The translations under genes were made by a program, and so were the position numbers. The notes under the pieces were generated by a model. That model made no database searches. It saw only the letters and a program-made list of their open reading frames with translations, and had not been told where the DNA came from. Shown piece by piece: positions 46,317 through 57,853 of a DNA stretch of 64,000 nucleotides. Each line of letters starts with the position of its first letter. Within the stretch, counting starts at the first letter, position 1. The stretch lies in contig CAVWEX010000001.1 of NCBI GenBank assembly GCA_963754125.1, positions 434,001 to 498,000 of the forward strand, in the 5' to 3' direction. Source of the stretch: RPQJ01 sp963754125. Lineage in GTDB: Bacteria > Pseudomonadota > Gammaproteobacteria > Steroidobacterales > Steroidobacteraceae.

Positions 46317-46688
46317 ATGAAAATCCGACTGTTTCCGACGTTGATCCTGCTGACGCTCGCGCCGCTGGCGGCGCGTGCCGACGAGCCACCCCCCGCCCAG
46401 GCCGACGAGACCGCCGCCGCGACGCCGACGGCGGAGGACTTGCCTTACGGGGCCGGCTACGAGGCACGCGAGCGACTGGCCCAGGGCGAGCAAAAGGCAA
46501 CGCCGGACCAGGCGCGTGCACAGCAGGCCGATGCTGCGCAGGCTCAGGAGCGTGACCGCAGCGAAACGCGATCCGCAGCCGCGGAAGCGCGCGCCGCTCG
46601 CGGCGACACGCAGCGATCGTCCACACAGCGGGAGTCCCGCCGCGAGGCGCGCGAGCAGAGGGGGCAACGCGGACCGACCGGACACTGA
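46317..46688 (+). CDS. Small secreted charged helical protein
   Basis: 123-aa protein with Sec signal MKIRLFPTLILLTLAPLAARA, then Pro/Glu/Ala-rich sequence and a long charged helix (QARAQQADAAQAQERDRSETR ending REAREQRGQRGPTGH). It resembles in composition the coiled-coil protein at 43.3-44.0 kb on the other side of the two-component pair. No known domain. Divergent from the response regulator; followed by the DUF2202 gene 48 bases on. Confidence 0.7.
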   Translation: MKIRLFPTLILLTLAPLAARADEPPPAQADETAAATPTAEDLPYGAGYEARERLAQGEQKATPDQARAQQADAAQAQERDRSETRSAAAEARAARGDTQRSSTQRESRREAREQRGQRGPTGH

Positions 46689-46736
46689 GGCGTCCCGACA
46701 CCAGTCACCCAGACTCGCCCGTAAGGAGGCACGAAC

Positions 46737-47315
46737 ATGAGAGCACTCAAGATCATCACCGCAGCATTGGTCATGGCCAGCCTGGCGGCCGTTCCGTTCA
46801 CGGCACAGGGTGCGAAGGGCGATCAGCCTGCAGGCAAGCGTCCCAGCGCGAGCGCGCTGGTACCGCTGGATGACGCGGAGGTCGCAACGCTCAAGTGGAT
46901 GCGCGAGGAAGAGAAGCTGGCGCGGGACATGTACCTGACGCTCAACCTGTACCAGCCCGCGAAAGTCTTCACCACCATCGCCGCGTCCGAGCAGAAGCAC
47001 TTCGACGCCATCGGCAAGAAGCTCGAGTTATACGGGATCGATGACCCGGCCAAGGTCGAGATCGGCCAGTTCACTGACCCCGCGTTGCAGATCATGTACG
47101 ACGACCTGCTGGCGCTCGGCATGCCGACCTACATCGACGCGCTGAAAGTCGGCGTCCTCATCGAGGAAGCCGACCTGACCGACCTCGAGCTTGCGATCGA
47201 CGGCACCGACAGCGTACCGCTGGCACGCACCTACCAGCACCTGCTGACGGGCTCCGAGCACCACCTCGCCGCCTTCACCCGGCTGCTGGCAAAGGCCGGC
47301 GTGGTCCTCGAATAG
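46737..47315 (+). CDS. Exported DUF2202 ferritin-like protein
   Basis: 192 aa with a Sec signal (MRALKIITAALVMASLAAVPFTAQG). The DUF2202 domain is a four-helix ferritin-like bundle: helices with MREEEKLARDMYLTL, ASEQKHFDAIGKKLELYG, LIEEADLTDLELAID and SEHHLAAFTRLLAK provide the Glu/His set of a possible di-iron site. ATG 46737 has TAAGGAGG upstream. Role unknown, perhaps metal storage or oxidant defence in the periplasm. A strong terminator follows, so it closes the transcription unit begun at 46317. Confidence 0.85.
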   Translation: MRALKIITAALVMASLAAVPFTAQGAKGDQPAGKRPSASALVPLDDAEVATLKWMREEEKLARDMYLTLNLYQPAKVFTTIAASEQKHFDAIGKKLELYGIDDPAKVEIGQFTDPALQIMYDDLLALGMPTYIDALKVGVLIEEADLTDLELAIDGTDSVPLARTYQHLLTGSEHHLAAFTRLLAKAGVVLE

Positions 47316-47330
47316 CGATTGTCGCTCTCC

Positions 47331-47368
47331 AGGGTGCCTTCGGCGACCGCCGCGGGCACCCTCTTTTT
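47331..47368 (+). terminator. Rho-independent terminator after the DUF2202 gene
   Basis: AGGGTGCC ... GGCACCCT stem (8 bases) with a GC-rich inner loop that can itself pair (GGCG/CGCC), followed by CTTTTTAT. It starts 16 bases after the stop and also separates this unit from the convergent fadA end. Confidence 0.9.
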
Positions 47369-47375
47369 ATCCGCG

Positions 47376-48551
47376 CTACACCCGCTCGAGCACCGTGGTG
47401 ATGCCCTGGCCGAGGCCGATGCACATCGTGGACAGGCCGTGCGTCGCGCCGCTCTGCTCCATGGTGTTGAGCAGCGCGGTGGTGATGCGGGCGCCGGAAC
47501 AGCCGAGCGGGTGTCCGAGCGCGATGGCGCCGCCGTTCAGGTTCACGGAAGTGTCCATGCGGTCCATCAGTCCGAGGTCCTTGATCACCGGCAGCGACTG
47601 CGCGGCGAACGCCTCATTGAGCTCCGCGACCTGGATGTCCTCGATCTTCAGGCCAGCACGCTTCAGCGCCTTCTTGGTCGCCGGCACCGGGCCGTAGCCC
47701 ATGATCGCCGGATCGCACCCGGCCACCGCCATCGAGAGCACCTTGGCGCGGGGCTTGAGCCCGAGCGCCTTGGCACGCTCGTAGCTCATGACCAGCATCG
47801 CCGAGGCGCCGTCGGAGATCGCCGACGACGAGCCGGCCGTGACGGTGCCGTTCTTCGGGTCGAAGGCGGGCGCCAGCGCCGCGAGCCCCTCGAGCGTCGT
47901 CTCGGGGCGGATCACCTCGTCGATCTCGCACAGCACGCGGAAGCCGTTGGCGTCGTGGCCCTCGATGCCCACGATCTCGTTCTTGAAGCGGCCGGTCTGG
48001 GTCGCCTCCCAGGCCTTCTGGTGCGAGCGCAGCGCGAACTTGTCCTGCATCTCGCGGGTGATGCCGTGCATGCGGCCGAGCATCTCCGCCGTCAGGCCCA
48101 TCATGTTCGAGGCCTTGGCGTAATGCTTCGACGCCGAGGGGTTGAGGTCGATGCCGTGCATCATGCCGACGTGGCCCATGTGCTCCACGCCGCCGATCAC
48201 GAACACCTCGCCCTGCCCCGTCATGATCTGCGCGGCGGCGGTGTGCAGCGCCTGCATCGACGAACCGCACAGGCGGTTCACGGTCTGGCCGGCCACGTGG
48301 TGCGGCAGTCCCGCGAGCAGCAGCGCGTTGCGGCCGATGTTCATGCCCTGCTCGAGCGTCTGGTTCACGCAGCCCCAGATCACGTCCTCGACCTCGTTCA
48401 TGTCGGCCGCGGGATTGCGCTTGAACAGCGCCTTGATCAGCTCGGCCGACAGCACCTCGGCCCGGACGTTACGGAACATGCCGCCCTTGGAGCGGCCCAT
48501 GGCAGTGCGCACGCCATCGATGATGACGACATCGCGAGGATTGAGACTCAT
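47376..48551 (-). CDS. fadA: Acetyl-CoA C-acyltransferase (3-ketoacyl-CoA thiolase)
   Basis: Final step of beta-oxidation: cleaves 3-ketoacyl-CoA with CoA. 391 aa, intact. The acyl-accepting Cys is in NRLCGSSMQALH, the second catalytic Cys in GHPLGCSGAR, and the NEAF loop in ELNEAFAAQ. The start MSLNPRDVVIIDGVRTAMGRSKGG matches gammaproteobacterial FadA closely. Second gene of the fadB-fadA operon, 36 bases after fadB, the arrangement of the FadBA complex in E. coli. Confidence 0.95.
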   Translation of the reverse strand: MSLNPRDVVIIDGVRTAMGRSKGGMFRNVRAEVLSAELIKALFKRNPAADMNEVEDVIWGCVNQTLEQGMNIGRNALLLAGLPHHVAGQTVNRLCGSSMQALHTAAAQIMTGQGEVFVIGGVEHMGHVGMMHGIDLNPSASKHYAKASNMMGLTAEMLGRMHGITREMQDKFALRSHQKAWEATQTGRFKNEIVGIEGHDANGFRVLCEIDEVIRPETTLEGLAALAPAFDPKNGTVTAGSSSAISDGASAMLVMSYERAKALGLKPRAKVLSMAVAGCDPAIMGYGPVPATKKALKRAGLKIEDIQVAELNEAFAAQSLPVIKDLGLMDRMDTSVNLNGGAIALGHPLGCSGARITTALLNTMEQSGATHGLSTMCIGLGQGITTVLERV

Positions 48552-48587
48552 GTTTGACCTCTCCCGAATTCGTGGTGGCCGCAGGGG

Positions 48588-50738
<2,151 letters not shown>

Positions 50739-50912
50739 GAGCAGATCTCCCTTCGTTGGGTGCACGCGGGCGTGAGCCGCAGTTTGCGGCAGCGCAACAG
50801 GATTGTTAACAGGGGTTTCCGAGATTCCTTGCACGGCGGACCCGTCGGATCGACCAAGGAGCGGCGACCCCGACCCGGCCGCCCGCGGCCGCCGTCCCGG
50901 TAAACTCCACGC

Positions 50913-52853
50913 ATGACCCGACCCAAACCCAACCGGGCGATTGCCCTGCTGCTGATCTCCGTCCTCGGGACGGCCCAGGCCGACCCGTTCGCCGACGCCC
51001 GAAACGAGTTCATGGCCGCCTACCAGCGCGTCGGGGTCCCGAGCTCGGTGCCGGCAGCCGAGGACAGTACAGCGCTGCAGGCCTACCCGCTCTACCCGTA
51101 CCTGCAGGCCAGCCGCCTGCAGCTTCGCCTCGACGACCCGGCCGCCGCCGCCAGCATCGAGGCCTTCCTCGCCGCCCACGGCAACGCCCCGGTCGCCCGC
51201 TCGTTGCGGCGCAGCTGGCTCATGTCGCTGGCCCAGCGCAAGGCGTGGGAGCCCTACCTTGCCGCCTACCGCGAGGACGTGGATACCGCGGCCGCCGCGC
51301 GCTGCAATACGCTGGCCGCCCGGGTGGCGCTCGGGCGGGTCGAGGGACTCGCCGAGGCCATCAAGGAGGTCTACCTGAGCCCCAGCAGCCTGCCGCCCGC
51401 CTGCGACCCTGCCTTCGACTGGCTGCGGGCGCAGGGGCTCCTGTCACCGGAGCTCGTCGAGCGGCGCGCCCGACTCGCTCTCGCGGCCGGGGAGGCGGGG
51501 CTCGCAAGCTATCTCGCCCGGTCGTTACCCGCGGAGCGGGCCGCACCGATCGAGCAGTGGGCGGCGCTCATCGAGCAGCCGCGGTCTTCGATCGAGGCCT
51601 TGATCGCGCAACCAGCGCGTCGCGTCGAGCCGGCCGCGCTGCTCGACGGCTGGAGGCGCTTCGCGCGCGCCGACGCCGAGGCCGCCGCCGCACGCTACCC
51701 GGCCCTTGTGCAGGCTCGCGCCCTCGATGCCCGGGCGGCCAGTCCGTTCGCGCTGGCCGTGGCCCAGGCGCTTTCGTGGAGTCGGCTGCCGCAGTCGCTC
51801 GAGTTCTTCGCGCTCGGACACCCCGACGACTTCGATGAGCGCGCGCAGGAGTGGCACGTGCGCGCGGCGCTGTGGGCCGGCGACTGGGCGCGCGTCCGGA
51901 CGGCCATCTCGGCCATGCCCGAGACGCTGCGCAACCAGCCCCGCTGGCGCTACTGGGCGGCCCGGGCGGCCGAGCAGCTCGGCGAGCGCGACGCGGCGCG
52001 CGCGGGCTATGCAGCCGTGGTCCCGACCGATAACTGGTATGCCGCGCTCGCCGCGGCACGGCTGGGCCAGCGCTTCAGCCCGACGCTCGAGCCGTTGCCG
52101 CGCGACGAGGCCGGGTTCGCCCGCGTCGCCGCCGACCCGGCCCTCGTGCGCACCCGCGAACTGATCCTCTCCGGGATGCAGAGCGAGGCCAGCCTCGAGT
52201 GGCGCTTCGCCTTCGAGGCGCTCACGCCCGAGCAACAGCGGCAGGCGGTGCGGCTCGCCTCGGACTGGGGCTGGCACCTGCAGGCAATCGCGGCCGCGGC
52301 GAGCCTTCGCCTGTTCAACGACTACGAGCTGCTCTACCCGCGCCCCTTCGACGACGAGGTTCGGCGCGCCGCGAGGGCGAGCCGCCTGCCGCCCTCGCTC
52401 ATCTATGCGGTGATTCGCCAGGAGAGCCTGTTCCAGACCGACGCTGCCTCGAGCGCGGGCGCGCTCGGACTGATGCAGCTGCTGCCGGCGACGGCGCAGA
52501 CCACGGCGCGCAAGGCCGGGCTGCCGCCCCCGTCGCGCAGCAGCCTGCTGCAGCCGTCGGTCAACATCCCGCTGGGATCGGCTTTCCTGCGCGACCTCAT
52601 CGATCGTGCGGAGGGGCAGCAGCCGTTGGCCATCGCGGGCTACAACGCCGGGCCGGCCGCCGCCCGGCGCTGGCTGCCGGCGTCGCCACTCGAGACGGAC
52701 ATCTGGGTGGAGAACATCCCGTTCAACGAGACGCGCGCCTACGTGCAGCGCGTGCACTGGCACTCGCTGGTGTTCGACTGGCTCGAGGACCGCAAGCCGC
52801 GCGACGCGTCGCCTTGGCTTGGAAGAGTTACGCCGCCATCCGACCCCGACTAG
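50913..52853 (+). CDS. slt: Soluble lytic murein transglycosylase (Slt70-like)
   Basis: Periplasmic enzyme that cleaves peptidoglycan glycan strands with formation of 1,6-anhydro-muramyl ends. Signal MTRPKPNRAIALLLISVLGTAQA, then a long helical superstructure (U and L domains; repeats such as WEPYLAAYREDVDTAAAARC, RWRYWAARAAEQLGERDAA) and a C-terminal catalytic domain from about residue 480: the catalytic Glu in YAVIRQESLFQ, then SSAGALGLMQLLPATA, AIAGYNAGP and ETRAYVQRVH. 646 aa, in line with Slt70. Intact. Confidence 0.92.
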   Translation: MTRPKPNRAIALLLISVLGTAQADPFADARNEFMAAYQRVGVPSSVPAAEDSTALQAYPLYPYLQASRLQLRLDDPAAAASIEAFLAAHGNAPVARSLRRSWLMSLAQRKAWEPYLAAYREDVDTAAAARCNTLAARVALGRVEGLAEAIKEVYLSPSSLPPACDPAFDWLRAQGLLSPELVERRARLALAAGEAGLASYLARSLPAERAAPIEQWAALIEQPRSSIEALIAQPARRVEPAALLDGWRRFARADAEAAAARYPALVQARALDARAASPFALAVAQALSWSRLPQSLEFFALGHPDDFDERAQEWHVRAALWAGDWARVRTAISAMPETLRNQPRWRYWAARAAEQLGERDAARAGYAAVVPTDNWYAALAAARLGQRFSPTLEPLPRDEAGFARVAADPALVRTRELILSGMQSEASLEWRFAFEALTPEQQRQAVRLASDWGWHLQAIAAAASLRLFNDYELLYPRPFDDEVRRAARASRLPPSLIYAVIRQESLFQTDAASSAGALGLMQLLPATAQTTARKAGLPPPSRSSLLQPSVNIPLGSAFLRDLIDRAEGQQPLAIAGYNAGPAAARRWLPASPLETDIWVENIPFNETRAYVQRVHWHSLVFDWLEDRKPRDASPWLGRVTPPSDPD

Positions 52854-52877
52854 ACCATCCAACGCAAGGGACGCTCG

Positions 52878-54944
52878 ATGACAATCCGCCGGTTGCTTTC
52901 AAGGACGATCCGTCGCCGCTACACAGGCATTCCTGCAGCAGTTGCCGCGTGCACGCTCGCCTGCAGCGCGGCGCTCGCTGGACCACCACCCGCCTCCGCG
53001 TTCGGGCAGACGCCGGGCTTCACCCAGGTCTCGCTGTCACCCGACGGCGAATCGCTCGCCATCGATCAACTGACGGGCAAGGGACTGGTCGTCACGTTGC
53101 TGCGCATCGGTCACGCTGAGCCGCTGCGCGTCGTCGGCGTCGGCGAGCAGAACACGCTGCGCGCACTGGCGTGGGCGGATGCGCAAACCGCGCTCGTGGA
53201 CGTGAGCGCCACCGTGCGCATCGCTGGCGGAGCGCCTGCGGCGACGACGGCGGAGTTCTTCCGCACGATGGCCGTGAAGGTTGACGGCGGCCCGCCGAAG
53301 ACGATGCTGATGGACGATCCCGAGCGGAGCTGGGTGACCGGTGCCGAGCGGGTGGGCATCAACCGCGCTCGGCCCAATCTCGTCAGCATGGTGGCGTGGG
53401 ACTACACGGCCGCCGGACAGCGCCCGTCGGTGGGTACGCGCCTGCACGACGAGCGACGGGACTCGGGCTGGGTGAGCACGTTGTTCGACGTGGACACGTC
53501 CACCGGCAAGGGACGCGTCGTGGATCGCGGCACCGCCTACACGGTCCAGTGGCTCGTCGATCCGAAGGGCGCACCGATCGGGCGTACGGAATGGCTGGCC
53601 GACTCGCAGGATTTCAGCGTGCTCGGGCGCGACGGAGCCGGCTGGCGGGTCCTGCACCGCCTGCGTGGAATGGACTGGCTCACACTGGCGGGCACGACTG
53701 CGGACGGCCGCGCACTGGTGGCCGTCGGCGAGAACGGCAACGATCGTGCGCGGGCCTGGGCGCTGCCGATGGACGGTGGCGCGGGGACGGTCCTCTACGA
53801 GGACCCGGCCGCAGACGTCACGGCGGCAATCGCTGACGAGCAGACGGGTGTCGTGGTCGGCTTCGAAGTCGGTGGCCTGACGCCGCGGCAGCATTGGACA
53901 CACCCGGAACGCGCCGCACAGCAACGCGCGCTGGCGAGCGCGTTCAAGGGGAGGGAGGTGCGGGTCCTGGAACGTTCGGCCAACGGCCAGCGTGTGCTGG
54001 CACTCGTGCAATCAGCCACCCGACCGCCGGAGTACCACCTGGTGGACTTCGAGCGCAGCAAGGCGGACCTCATCGGCGAGGCCTATCCAGCGCTGGCCGG
54101 TGTGAAGCTCGGTGAGCAGCGCGCCATCGCCTACGACTCCCGCGACGGCGCCCGGATCCCGGCCTACCTCACTCTGCCGCCGGGTGTTGCGGAACGCGGC
54201 CTGCCGCTCGTGGTGCTGCCGCACGGCGGACCGGAAGCGCGCGACGAGGCCGGCTTCGATTGGTGGGCGCAGTTCCTCGCGACCCGCGGTTACGCGGTAC
54301 TCCAGCCGCAGTTCCGCGGCTCGACGGGCTTCGGCCGGACGCACCGTCTGGCCGGGTACGGTGAATGGGGTGGGCGCATGCAGGACGACGTGACCGACGG
54401 AGTGCGTCACCTCGTCGCGACCGGTCTCGCGGATCCGAAGCGTGTCTGCATCGTCGGCGGAAGCTATGGCGGCTACGCGGCCCTGGCCGGCGCGGCATTC
54501 ACTCCGGATCTGTACGCCTGCGCAGTCAGCGTGAATGGCGTCTCGGACCTGCCGGCCATGATTGCGGAGGTCGCGCGTACCGACGGCCACCAGTCCGATG
54601 CACTCGCATACTGGAAGGACCACATCGGCGCGACCACGGATCCGAAGGTCGCGCGACGCTCCCCGGCGCGCGCTGCCGACTCGGTTCGCGCCCCGGTGCT
54701 GCTGCTGCACGGCACGGAGGACACGGTGGTGCCGGCCACGCAGTCCCAGGCGATGGCGAAGGCGCTCGCGGCGGCCGGCAAGCCGCATCGCCTCGTGATG
54801 CTGCCGGGCGAAGATCACTGGCTGTCCACCGGCGCGATGCGCACGCGTGTGCTCGAGGAGATCGAGGAGTTCCTCGCGGAGCACCTCGCGCCGGGCGAAC
54901 CTGCGCGCGAGGATCAGGCCGCGGCGAGCACCCCGGTGGGCTGA
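52878..54944 (+). CDS. S9 family (prolyl oligopeptidase-like) serine peptidase, exported
   Basis: 688-aa dipeptidyl- or acylaminoacyl-peptidase-type enzyme. N-terminal signal with a possible Sec core (GIPAAVAACTLACSAALAG), then an incomplete beta-propeller (to about 400) and an alpha/beta-hydrolase domain with GSTGFGRTHR, nucleophile Ser in VGGSYGGYAAL, Asp in LLHGTEDTVVP and His in GEDHWLS. Starts 24 bases after slt, so probably co-transcribed. Substrates are peptides of unknown sequence. The last bases overlap the opposite-strand HEAT-like gene. Confidence 0.88.
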   Translation: MTIRRLLSRTIRRRYTGIPAAVAACTLACSAALAGPPPASAFGQTPGFTQVSLSPDGESLAIDQLTGKGLVVTLLRIGHAEPLRVVGVGEQNTLRALAWADAQTALVDVSATVRIAGGAPAATTAEFFRTMAVKVDGGPPKTMLMDDPERSWVTGAERVGINRARPNLVSMVAWDYTAAGQRPSVGTRLHDERRDSGWVSTLFDVDTSTGKGRVVDRGTAYTVQWLVDPKGAPIGRTEWLADSQDFSVLGRDGAGWRVLHRLRGMDWLTLAGTTADGRALVAVGENGNDRARAWALPMDGGAGTVLYEDPAADVTAAIADEQTGVVVGFEVGGLTPRQHWTHPERAAQQRALASAFKGREVRVLERSANGQRVLALVQSATRPPEYHLVDFERSKADLIGEAYPALAGVKLGEQRAIAYDSRDGARIPAYLTLPPGVAERGLPLVVLPHGGPEARDEAGFDWWAQFLATRGYAVLQPQFRGSTGFGRTHRLAGYGEWGGRMQDDVTDGVRHLVATGLADPKRVCIVGGSYGGYAALAGAAFTPDLYACAVSVNGVSDLPAMIAEVARTDGHQSDALAYWKDHIGATTDPKVARRSPARAADSVRAPVLLLHGTEDTVVPATQSQAMAKALAAAGKPHRLVMLPGEDHWLSTGAMRTRVLEEIEEFLAEHLAPGEPAREDQAAASTPVG

Positions 54945-55411
54945 GACGGCAGCGCACCGGCGAGTTCCTGCCAGCCCTCGAGGAACGTCCGCGCCCGCGG
55001 GCATCCGGTCCGTGCGCCGCGACGGAACACCGTCGCGGCCTCGTGCGCATCGAGAGAGAGCCTGAGGCCCGCCAGCGCGGCGGTCACCTGCTCGTCATCG
55101 AGTGAAAGGAGCGCGGCGAACACGGCTCCGCGGTTCAGTGCGAGTCTCCGCCGGATCCACTCCAAGGCATCCTGGACCGCGGCCGTGTCGATGTTGCGGA
55201 TGACACCCCTCGGCGCGACGTACGCCAGCGTGGCCTGATGCACGACCTGTTCGTCGTCATCGGCCAGCGCGTATGGCAGCAACGCCGAGCGATTGAATCC
55301 TCCGCCCCGCTCCTCGCCGCAGAGCTGCTCGAGTGCAGTCCGGCGTTCGTGAACCGAGCTCGTCGGCAGGCGCTTCCAGTACTCGATCAGCACACGTGTA
55401 TTCGGCGACAT
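54914..55411 (-). CDS. Hypothetical HEAT-like helical protein
   Basis: 165 aa; not recognised. Start ATG 55411 with GGAGG seven bases upstream. Sequence is all-helical and amphipathic (VLIEYWKRLPTSSVHERRTALEQL, LLPYALADDDEQVVHQATLAYVA, AALLSLDDEQVTAALAGLRLSLD), resembling HEAT-type repeats. No signal, no membrane segment, so cytoplasmic. Convergent with the S9 peptidase, overlapping it by 31 bases. The 267 bases upstream to the next gene show no feature I can name. Confidence 0.65.
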   Translation of the reverse strand: MSPNTRVLIEYWKRLPTSSVHERRTALEQLCGEERGGGFNRSALLPYALADDDEQVVHQATLAYVAPRGVIRNIDTAAVQDALEWIRRRLALNRGAVFAALLSLDDEQVTAALAGLRLSLDAHEAATVFRRGARTGCPRARTFLEGWQELAGALPSQPTGVLAAA

Positions 55412-55678
55412 GGTCAAACCTCCAGGCCCAAACGAGGGCGTTGCAGACCTGACCGGGGGTCAAACGAGCGGCGCACGACGGGCGGGAGGCAGGAACAAAA
55501 GCGTTCCGCGCCGCGTGTCGAGCGCCGGAGGGTTCAGAAAGCTGTTACCCGCTTCGTTGCCTTCCGGCCGCATCCGCGCCTCGCGGCGCGCACCACCTTG
55601 CCCGGGGAGGCAGGTTGGCGGGGCGTGAACCCCTTTCGTGATGCTGGGACGGATTATGCCGGGTCGGCCGGCCGCCGA

Positions 55679-56260
55679 TCAAGCGAAGCGCCGGAGTATC
55701 CAGTCCGTAGGCAGAAATACGAACAGGACGAACACGGCGAACAGCACGGGCACGTACAGCCACCCGGGCCAGCGGACACGCCAGCCGCCGAGGCCGTAGG
55801 TCCAGTTGATGTTCTTCTCCGAGGTGCTGACGATCCGGCTCCACGGCAGCACGATGGCCGCGAGTACCACCGCACCGGTGAGCCCCACCGAGGCATCGTA
55901 TCCGTAGGCCGCGATCAGCCACAGCAGCACCAGCGGCAGCGGCACGTGGAACAGCGACAGGCCGCGCAGCAGCAGCGGCCGCTCGGGCTCGAACATGTAG
56001 TCGGTGAGGCCGGTGATCCGCCGCCGCAGCAGCAGCCGCAGCGCGTAGTCGACGTTCCACAGCAATTCGGGCACGAGCACGGCCACGGTGAGCACGCTCG
56101 AAAGCGGGGCGCTCTCGAGCCACATCGCCGGCACCGCGCCGATGAACGCGATGTCGGAGAACCACAGGAAATTCTTCCAGCCGTAGTGCTTCCACCACAC
56201 GGCCATCACGTACAGCACGAAGGCCGTGTACGCGAGCTTGAACCACAGCGGGATGATCAT
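55679..56260 (-). CDS. Unknown membrane protein of the phospholipid operon
   Basis: 193 aa with about six membrane segments (LWFKLAYTAFVLYVMAVWW, LSSVLTVAVLVPELLW, LFHVPLPLVLLWLIAAYGY, WLYVPVLFAVFVLFVF). The conserved-looking polar part FEPERPLLLRGLSLFHVPLP and STSEKNINWTYGL are between them. I do not recognise the family. It is the last of four close genes (3 bases after the CdsA-like gene), so it probably acts on the lipid made by the operon. Confidence 0.75.
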   Translation of the reverse strand: MIIPLWFKLAYTAFVLYVMAVWWKHYGWKNFLWFSDIAFIGAVPAMWLESAPLSSVLTVAVLVPELLWNVDYALRLLLRRRITGLTDYMFEPERPLLLRGLSLFHVPLPLVLLWLIAAYGYDASVGLTGAVVLAAIVLPWSRIVSTSEKNINWTYGLGGWRVRWPGWLYVPVLFAVFVLFVFLPTDWILRRFA

Positions 56261-56263
56261 GGA

Positions 56264-57212
56264 TCAGGTGAAATAGAAGCGCGTGAGGTGGAAGAAGAGC
56301 GGCGCCGAGAAGCACAGCGAGTCGATGCGGTCGAGCACGCCGCCGTGGCCGGGAATCAGCGCGCCGAAGTCCTTCACCTGGCGGTCACGCTTGACGGCTG
56401 ACATCACCAGCCCGCCCGCGATGCCGGCGAGCACGATCACGAGCGACATGAGCGCCGCCTGCCAGGGCGCGAACGGCGTCGCCCACCACAGTCCCGGTGC
56501 CGACCAGCACCGCGAGCCCGCCGCCGCCGAGGTAACCCTCGACCGTCTTGTTGGGACTCACGCTCGGCACGGCCTTGCGCTTCCCGATGAGCTTGCCGAC
56601 CGTGTACTGCAGCACGTCCGAGACCTGCGTCACGACCACCAGGAACAGCAGCAGCTTGGCGCCCTCGCCCGCGTAGCCCGGGATCTCGAGCATCAGCAGC
56701 GCCGGGGCGTGGCTCACGCAGAACACGCAGATCATCAGCACCCACTGCAGCCGCGAGCTGCGCGCGAGGAAGTCCTCGGTGTCGCCCGCCAGCACCTGCA
56801 CCGAGGGCAGCAGCAGGTAGGCGTACACCGGGATCAGCAGCGCGAACATGCCGTACCAGCCGGTCGCGACGAAGTAGTACTGCGCGGGCAGGAACAGGAA
56901 GAACGTCCAAAGCATCGCGCGGTGGTCGGCGCGGCGCGTGGGCAGCAGCGTCATGAACTCGCGCATCGCGAGGAACGACACGATCGCGAACATCACCAGC
57001 GAACCGTAGCCGCCGGTCGCGATCGCGATGCCGAACACCGCCACCATCGCCCACCAGGCGCGGATACGGGCCACGAGGTTGTCGACCGTGGCCCGCGCGG
57101 ACTCCGACTTCGCGCGCCCCTTGAGCACCTGCGCGATCACGGTCGCCACCGCGAGGAACGCGAGGATCCCGCCGATCAGCCAGATCAGTTCGCGGTCCGC
57201 CAGCAGCTTCAT
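56264..57212 (-). CDS. Phosphatidate cytidylyltransferase (CdsA/YnbB-like), frame broken near 56492
   Basis: Makes CDP-diacylglycerol from CTP and phosphatidic acid in the inner membrane. About 315 aa with seven or eight membrane segments. The signature SAVKRDRQVKDFGALIPG, then HGGVLDRID, fits the cytidylyltransferase motif. SPNKTVEGYLGG and QVSDVLQYTVGKL upstream are also typical. A single-base change near 56492 (GTGT to WWATPFAPWQ) splits it. Start ATG 57212 overlaps the acyltransferase stop (ATGA). The order matches E. coli ynbA-ynbB pairs rather than the essential cdsA locus. Confidence 0.85.
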
Positions 57213-57853
57213 GCCCGGCCCTCCCCGAGTTCGAGCATCGCCCGCCGGCACCGCTCCAGGAACGCCTGCTTCTCCTCGCCCGGCGCGAGGTGCAGTTCCG
57301 GGCCGAACACGACCTGGCCCTGCATCGGGACCGGGAGCGCGGCGCCCTTGGGCAGGATCCGCGCGAGGTTGCCGAGGTAGACGGGTACGAGCGGCACCCG
57401 GGGTCGCGCCCGGGCGAGGTGGTAGAGCCCGGCGCGGAAGGGCTGCACGGCCTCGCCGGTGCCGCGCGTGCCTTCCGGGTACAGGATCAGCGAGCGCTCG
57501 GCGTCGAGCACCGCGGTCATCGCCTCGAGCGTCTCCTGGCGCTGGCGCTCGATGAGTTCGGCGCCCTCCGCGGCCTTGCGATCGATCAGCAGCGCGTCGA
57601 ACACGCGATGCGCGATGAAGCGCCGCACCGCGCCGTGCCCCCAGTAGTCGCGGGCCGCCACCGGCCGCGTGCGCTCGCGCAGCGCATCGGGCAGGGTGCT
57701 CCAGACGACGACGGTGTCGAGGTGCGAGCAGTGGTTGGCGAAGTACACCCGCGGCCCGAGGACGCGCGGATCGCAGAGCCAGCGCGGCTGCGCGCCGGTG
57801 ACCAGCCGGCAGGTGCCGCGCAGCAGCGCCGAGACGAGCGTCTCAAGCAGCAC
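57209..57853 (-). CDS. 1-acylglycerol-3-phosphate acyltransferase (PlsC-like)
   Basis: 214-aa acyltransferase with the catalytic motif NHCSHLD (HX4D), the phosphate-binding EGTR in LILYPEGTRGTG, and a hydrophobic N terminus. It supplies phosphatidic acid for the CdsA-like enzyme that follows. Its start lies 11 bases inside the CDP-alcohol transferase end. Presence beside a cytidylyltransferase and a CDP-alcohol transferase gives a complete short route from lysophosphatidate to a phospholipid. Confidence 0.85.
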   Translation of the reverse strand: MLLETLVSALLRGTCRLVTGAQPRWLCDPRVLGPRVYFANHCSHLDTVVVWSTLPDALRERTRPVAARDYWGHGAVRRFIAHRVFDALLIDRKAAEGAELIERQRQETLEAMTAVLDAERSLILYPEGTRGTGEAVQPFRAGLYHLARARPRVPLVPVYLGNLARILPKGAALPVPMQGQVVFGPELHLAPGEEKQAFLERCRRAMLELGEGRA

